64,000 nucleotides of DNA from Candidatus Arsenophonus triatominarum. Its GTDB lineage: Bacteria; Pseudomonadota; Gammaproteobacteria; Enterobacterales; Enterobacteriaceae. Every line of letters begins with the position of its first letter. Position 1 is the stretch's first letter. The notes under the pieces were generated by a model. It did not search any database and was not told the DNA's origin. It saw only the letters and a program-made list of their open reading frames with translations. Of this stretch, positions 62,250 to 64,000 are shown one piece after another. The stretch covers positions 1 to 64,000 of the forward strand of contig NZ_LWMI01000001.1 of the NCBI RefSeq assembly GCF_001640365.1. The letters are read 5' to 3'. A program made the position numbers and the translations under genes.

Positions 62250-63002
62250 ATGAATAGTCAAATAACAACCATTCCTAATGTATTTATTCACGATGGGAAA
62301 GCTATAACTACCTCTCGCCAAGTAGCTTCATATTTTGGTAAACAGCATTTTCATGTCATTGAAAAAATCAAAAATCTAGAATGCTCTGAGCAATTCTTAA
62401 CCATCAACTTTTCGAGGGTTCCGTTTGAACATAACGGAAATGTATACGAAGAGTACGAAATGACTAAAGATGGCTTCGTATTCTTGGTGATGGGATTTAC
62501 AGGCAAGAAAGCAGCGCAATTCAAGGAAGCCTACATTGCTGAATTCAACCGCATGGAATCAAAACTTCACTCTGCACCAAAATACCAACCTGAAGCACAT
62601 GAAAAGTTCAGCAACAAAGATACCCAAAATCTCGCTCGTATCATCGCTCTCATGACTCAAAACTTTCGTTTTAGAGATGCATGGAATAATGCCATCTGGT
62701 ATGCATTACGAGAAGTCACCGGTATCCCCTCACCTTATTCGATGGAAGTACGACTAGTTCCTTCTATCGCTTCTGAGTGTGAGCGTATTTGGCATGTAAC
62801 AGAGCATTTACAAGATGTCATAGCGGATGCAGAGAAAACAGCGATTAAACGAATTATCCGCAAACGTGAAAATGCAGATAGAGTTATTGCTGAAATAGAA
62901 ACTTTGTTATCTCAGGCTACACAGGATAACCAGCTAATGCTAAATGTTGCACTCTCAGGTTGGCATAAAGCGGAATTGACTCACTTCCTCCAGCGCTGCT
63001 AA
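62250..63002 (+). CDS. Rha/antirepressor-family phage regulatory protein, intact
   Basis: 250 residues. N-terminal Rha domain: FIHDGKAITTSRQVASYFGK, EMTKDGFVFLVMGFTGKKAA and FKEAYIAEFNRME; middle HEKFSNKDTQNLARIIALMT; C-terminal domain VRLVPSIASECERIWHVTEH to LSGWHKAELTHFLQRC. GAGGA lies before the ATG. Acts probably as an antirepressor or lytic regulator, under the C4-like leader. Truncated homolog at 49435. Confidence 0.8.
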   Translation: MNSQITTIPNVFIHDGKAITTSRQVASYFGKQHFHVIEKIKNLECSEQFLTINFSRVPFEHNGNVYEEYEMTKDGFVFLVMGFTGKKAAQFKEAYIAEFNRMESKLHSAPKYQPEAHEKFSNKDTQNLARIIALMTQNFRFRDAWNNAIWYALREVTGIPSPYSMEVRLVPSIASECERIWHVTEHLQDVIADAEKTAIKRIIRKRENADRVIAEIETLLSQATQDNQLMLNVALSGWHKAELTHFLQRC

Positions 63003-63139
63003 TATGATGCCCCTGTGATGGGGCTGTTTGTTTAAGGTTAAGGTGAATAATGTTCAAAGAAAATCAAAGCTACCAAAAAGCGGTTAATTCCACCCAGCAA
63101 AGATAGTGAAGTCTGGATGGCAAGGTTGGCAAATGGCAC

Positions 63140-63252
63140 GGGCGACGCTTGGCGATTTCGAGACGGTGTGAGGCTGAGAGAAAGGCAAAAGAAACTGGTG
63201 CGGTGTTGGAAAAACGTAGCAAATACCGATTTAGTCCGAGTCATTGAAAAAT
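63140..63252 (+). pseudogene. Decayed small phage ORF
   Basis: In one frame it reads CEAERKAKETGAVLEKRSKY-RFSPSH, the counterpart of the 44-residue protein at 38829-38963. Its N-terminal part is not recognisable. Confidence 0.4.
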
Positions 63253-63253
63253 G

Positions 63254-63274
63254 CCCCTAAGCAATAGGGGCGTC
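63254..63274 (+). terminator. Hairpin before the second Rpn gene
   Basis: GCCCCTAAGCAATAGGGGC, six-pair stem, with a second similar GCCCC…GGGGC hairpin at 63008-63023. Same arrangement as at 38806. Confidence 0.55.
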
Positions 63275-63368
63275 ATGTTAAAGCTGGACCACTAAATAAA
63301 TAACTTTTTCAATATAGCTTTTATTTGAGCAAATACAAATTGCTATTAACGATAATTGAAGATATCAA

Positions 63369-63858
63369 ATGGCTAAAAAATTCACCCCAACGCCCCATGA
63401 TGCGGTATTTAAGCAGTTTTTAAGTGAAAAAGAGACCGCTAAAGATTTCTTTGATATCTGGCTACCGGATGAGATTAAGGCACTGTGTGACTTAGATAGC
63501 CTCAAAGTGGAATCTGGCTCATTTGTTGATAGTGAGATGAAAAACTACCAGAGTGATATCCTGTATTCTGTCAAAACAGAAAAGGGACAAGGTTATCTCT
63601 ATTTGCTGATTGAACACCAATCAACCCCTGACAAGCTCATGACATGGCGACTCATGCGCTACAGTATGGCTGCCATGCAAAAGCATTTAGAGGCTGGTCA
63701 TAAAGAGTTGCCGCTGGTTTTTCCCATCCTGTTTTATTGCGGTGAGAAAAGCCCTCATCCGTATAGTACAGACTGGCTAGACTGCTTTAGTGGCAGAGAT
63801 ATTGCCGAAAAGATATACACCAAACCGTTTAAGCTAGTCGATGTCACCACGCTTGATG
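63369..63858 (+). pseudogene. Rpn-family nuclease gene truncated by IS3
   Basis: MAKKFTPTPHDAVFKQFLSE to LVDVTTLD, almost identical to the first 163 residues of the intact gene at 37780-38697, then the IS3 end. Catalytic-region residues (SDILYS, LLIEHQSTPDK) are present but the C-terminal ~140 residues are missing in the window. Confidence 0.85.
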
Positions 63859-64000
63859 TGTAGTGGCATACTAAATTTGGCCACCTAAGTTGAGGTGATA
63901 TGCTTACCTCATAATTTTTATAGGTGCCGAAATGAGTAAAATAATTACTGCTGAATTTAAATGTGAAACCGCCAAATTAGTCCTTGACCAAAATTACACC
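63859..64000 (+). mobile_element. IS3-family element copy Z, 5' end at window edge
   Basis: TGTAGTGGCATACTAAATTT onwards, orfA start at 63932 ([20 protein letters not shown]). Same as copies X and Y; it runs out of the window. Confidence 0.9.

Overview
The window looks like part of the genome of a gut- or insect-associated member of the Enterobacterales that is losing genes. Arsenophonus or a relative is my inference; no species marker is present. The reasons are AT-rich housekeeping genes in Escherichia-like order (gpmB remnant-yjjX-trpR-slt-ettA-nadR-radA-serB-smp-deoD-deoB-nup-yjjV-yjjU, and ssrA-smpB-ratA-rnfH-bamE-recN-nadK-grpE-ung-grcA), a very heavy load of nested insertion sequences and small non-autonomous elements, and several metabolic genes caught in decay (gpmB, smp, deoD, deoB, the nucleoside permease, grcA).

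Layout. 1-16387 is a giant palindrome: an approximately 8.17-kb phage head module (large terminase, portal, MuF-like protein, DUF2213 protease/scaffold, decoration protein, capsid, connectors, neck) on the + strand, a 50-bp spacer, then the same module on the - strand. Most differences are single-base homopolymer indels, but one block of about 1.1 kb carries many true substitutions. 16388-18303 continues the right-hand phage with the small terminase, a small protein and an antirepressor-like gene behind a Shine-Dalgarno-masking hairpin. 18304-20425 is a stack of IS630, IS21, IS481 and two MITEs that cut off gpmB. 20426-36462 is chromosome, with the deo/nucleoside segment wrecked by IS630. 36663-38697 holds IS982 and IS256 scraps, a truncated FinO/ProQ-like gene and an Rpn-type nuclease gene. 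39311-50298 is a second prophage remnant: tRNA-Leu-derived att site, integrase, DUF4224, SSB, Sak4-like ATPase, antirepressor pieces, an antisense-RNA-like leader and an odd tRNA-Lys, heavily invaded by IS5, IS481 and IS3. 50584-58432 is chromosome again (tmRNA to ung). 58760-61632 is a broken IS91 with IS630 and IS701-like insertions, followed by a frameshifted grcA. 61697-64000 is a third phage scrap: MITE end, C4-like antisense leader, Rha/antirepressor gene and an Rpn gene cut by an IS3 copy.

How it works together. The chromosomal genes are ordinary NAD, serine, tryptophan-control, ribosome-rescue, repair and cell-wall functions. The distinctive content is mobile DNA. An IS701-like transposase shares its ends with at least eight MITE copies of about 190 bp. 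Three phage antirepressor genes each sit behind a structured leader, two of which look like the C4 antisense switch of phages P1/P7 with compensating sequence changes between them. Two Rpn-type nuclease genes sit in similar phage contexts, which suggests lineages of one prophage family scattered by IS activity.
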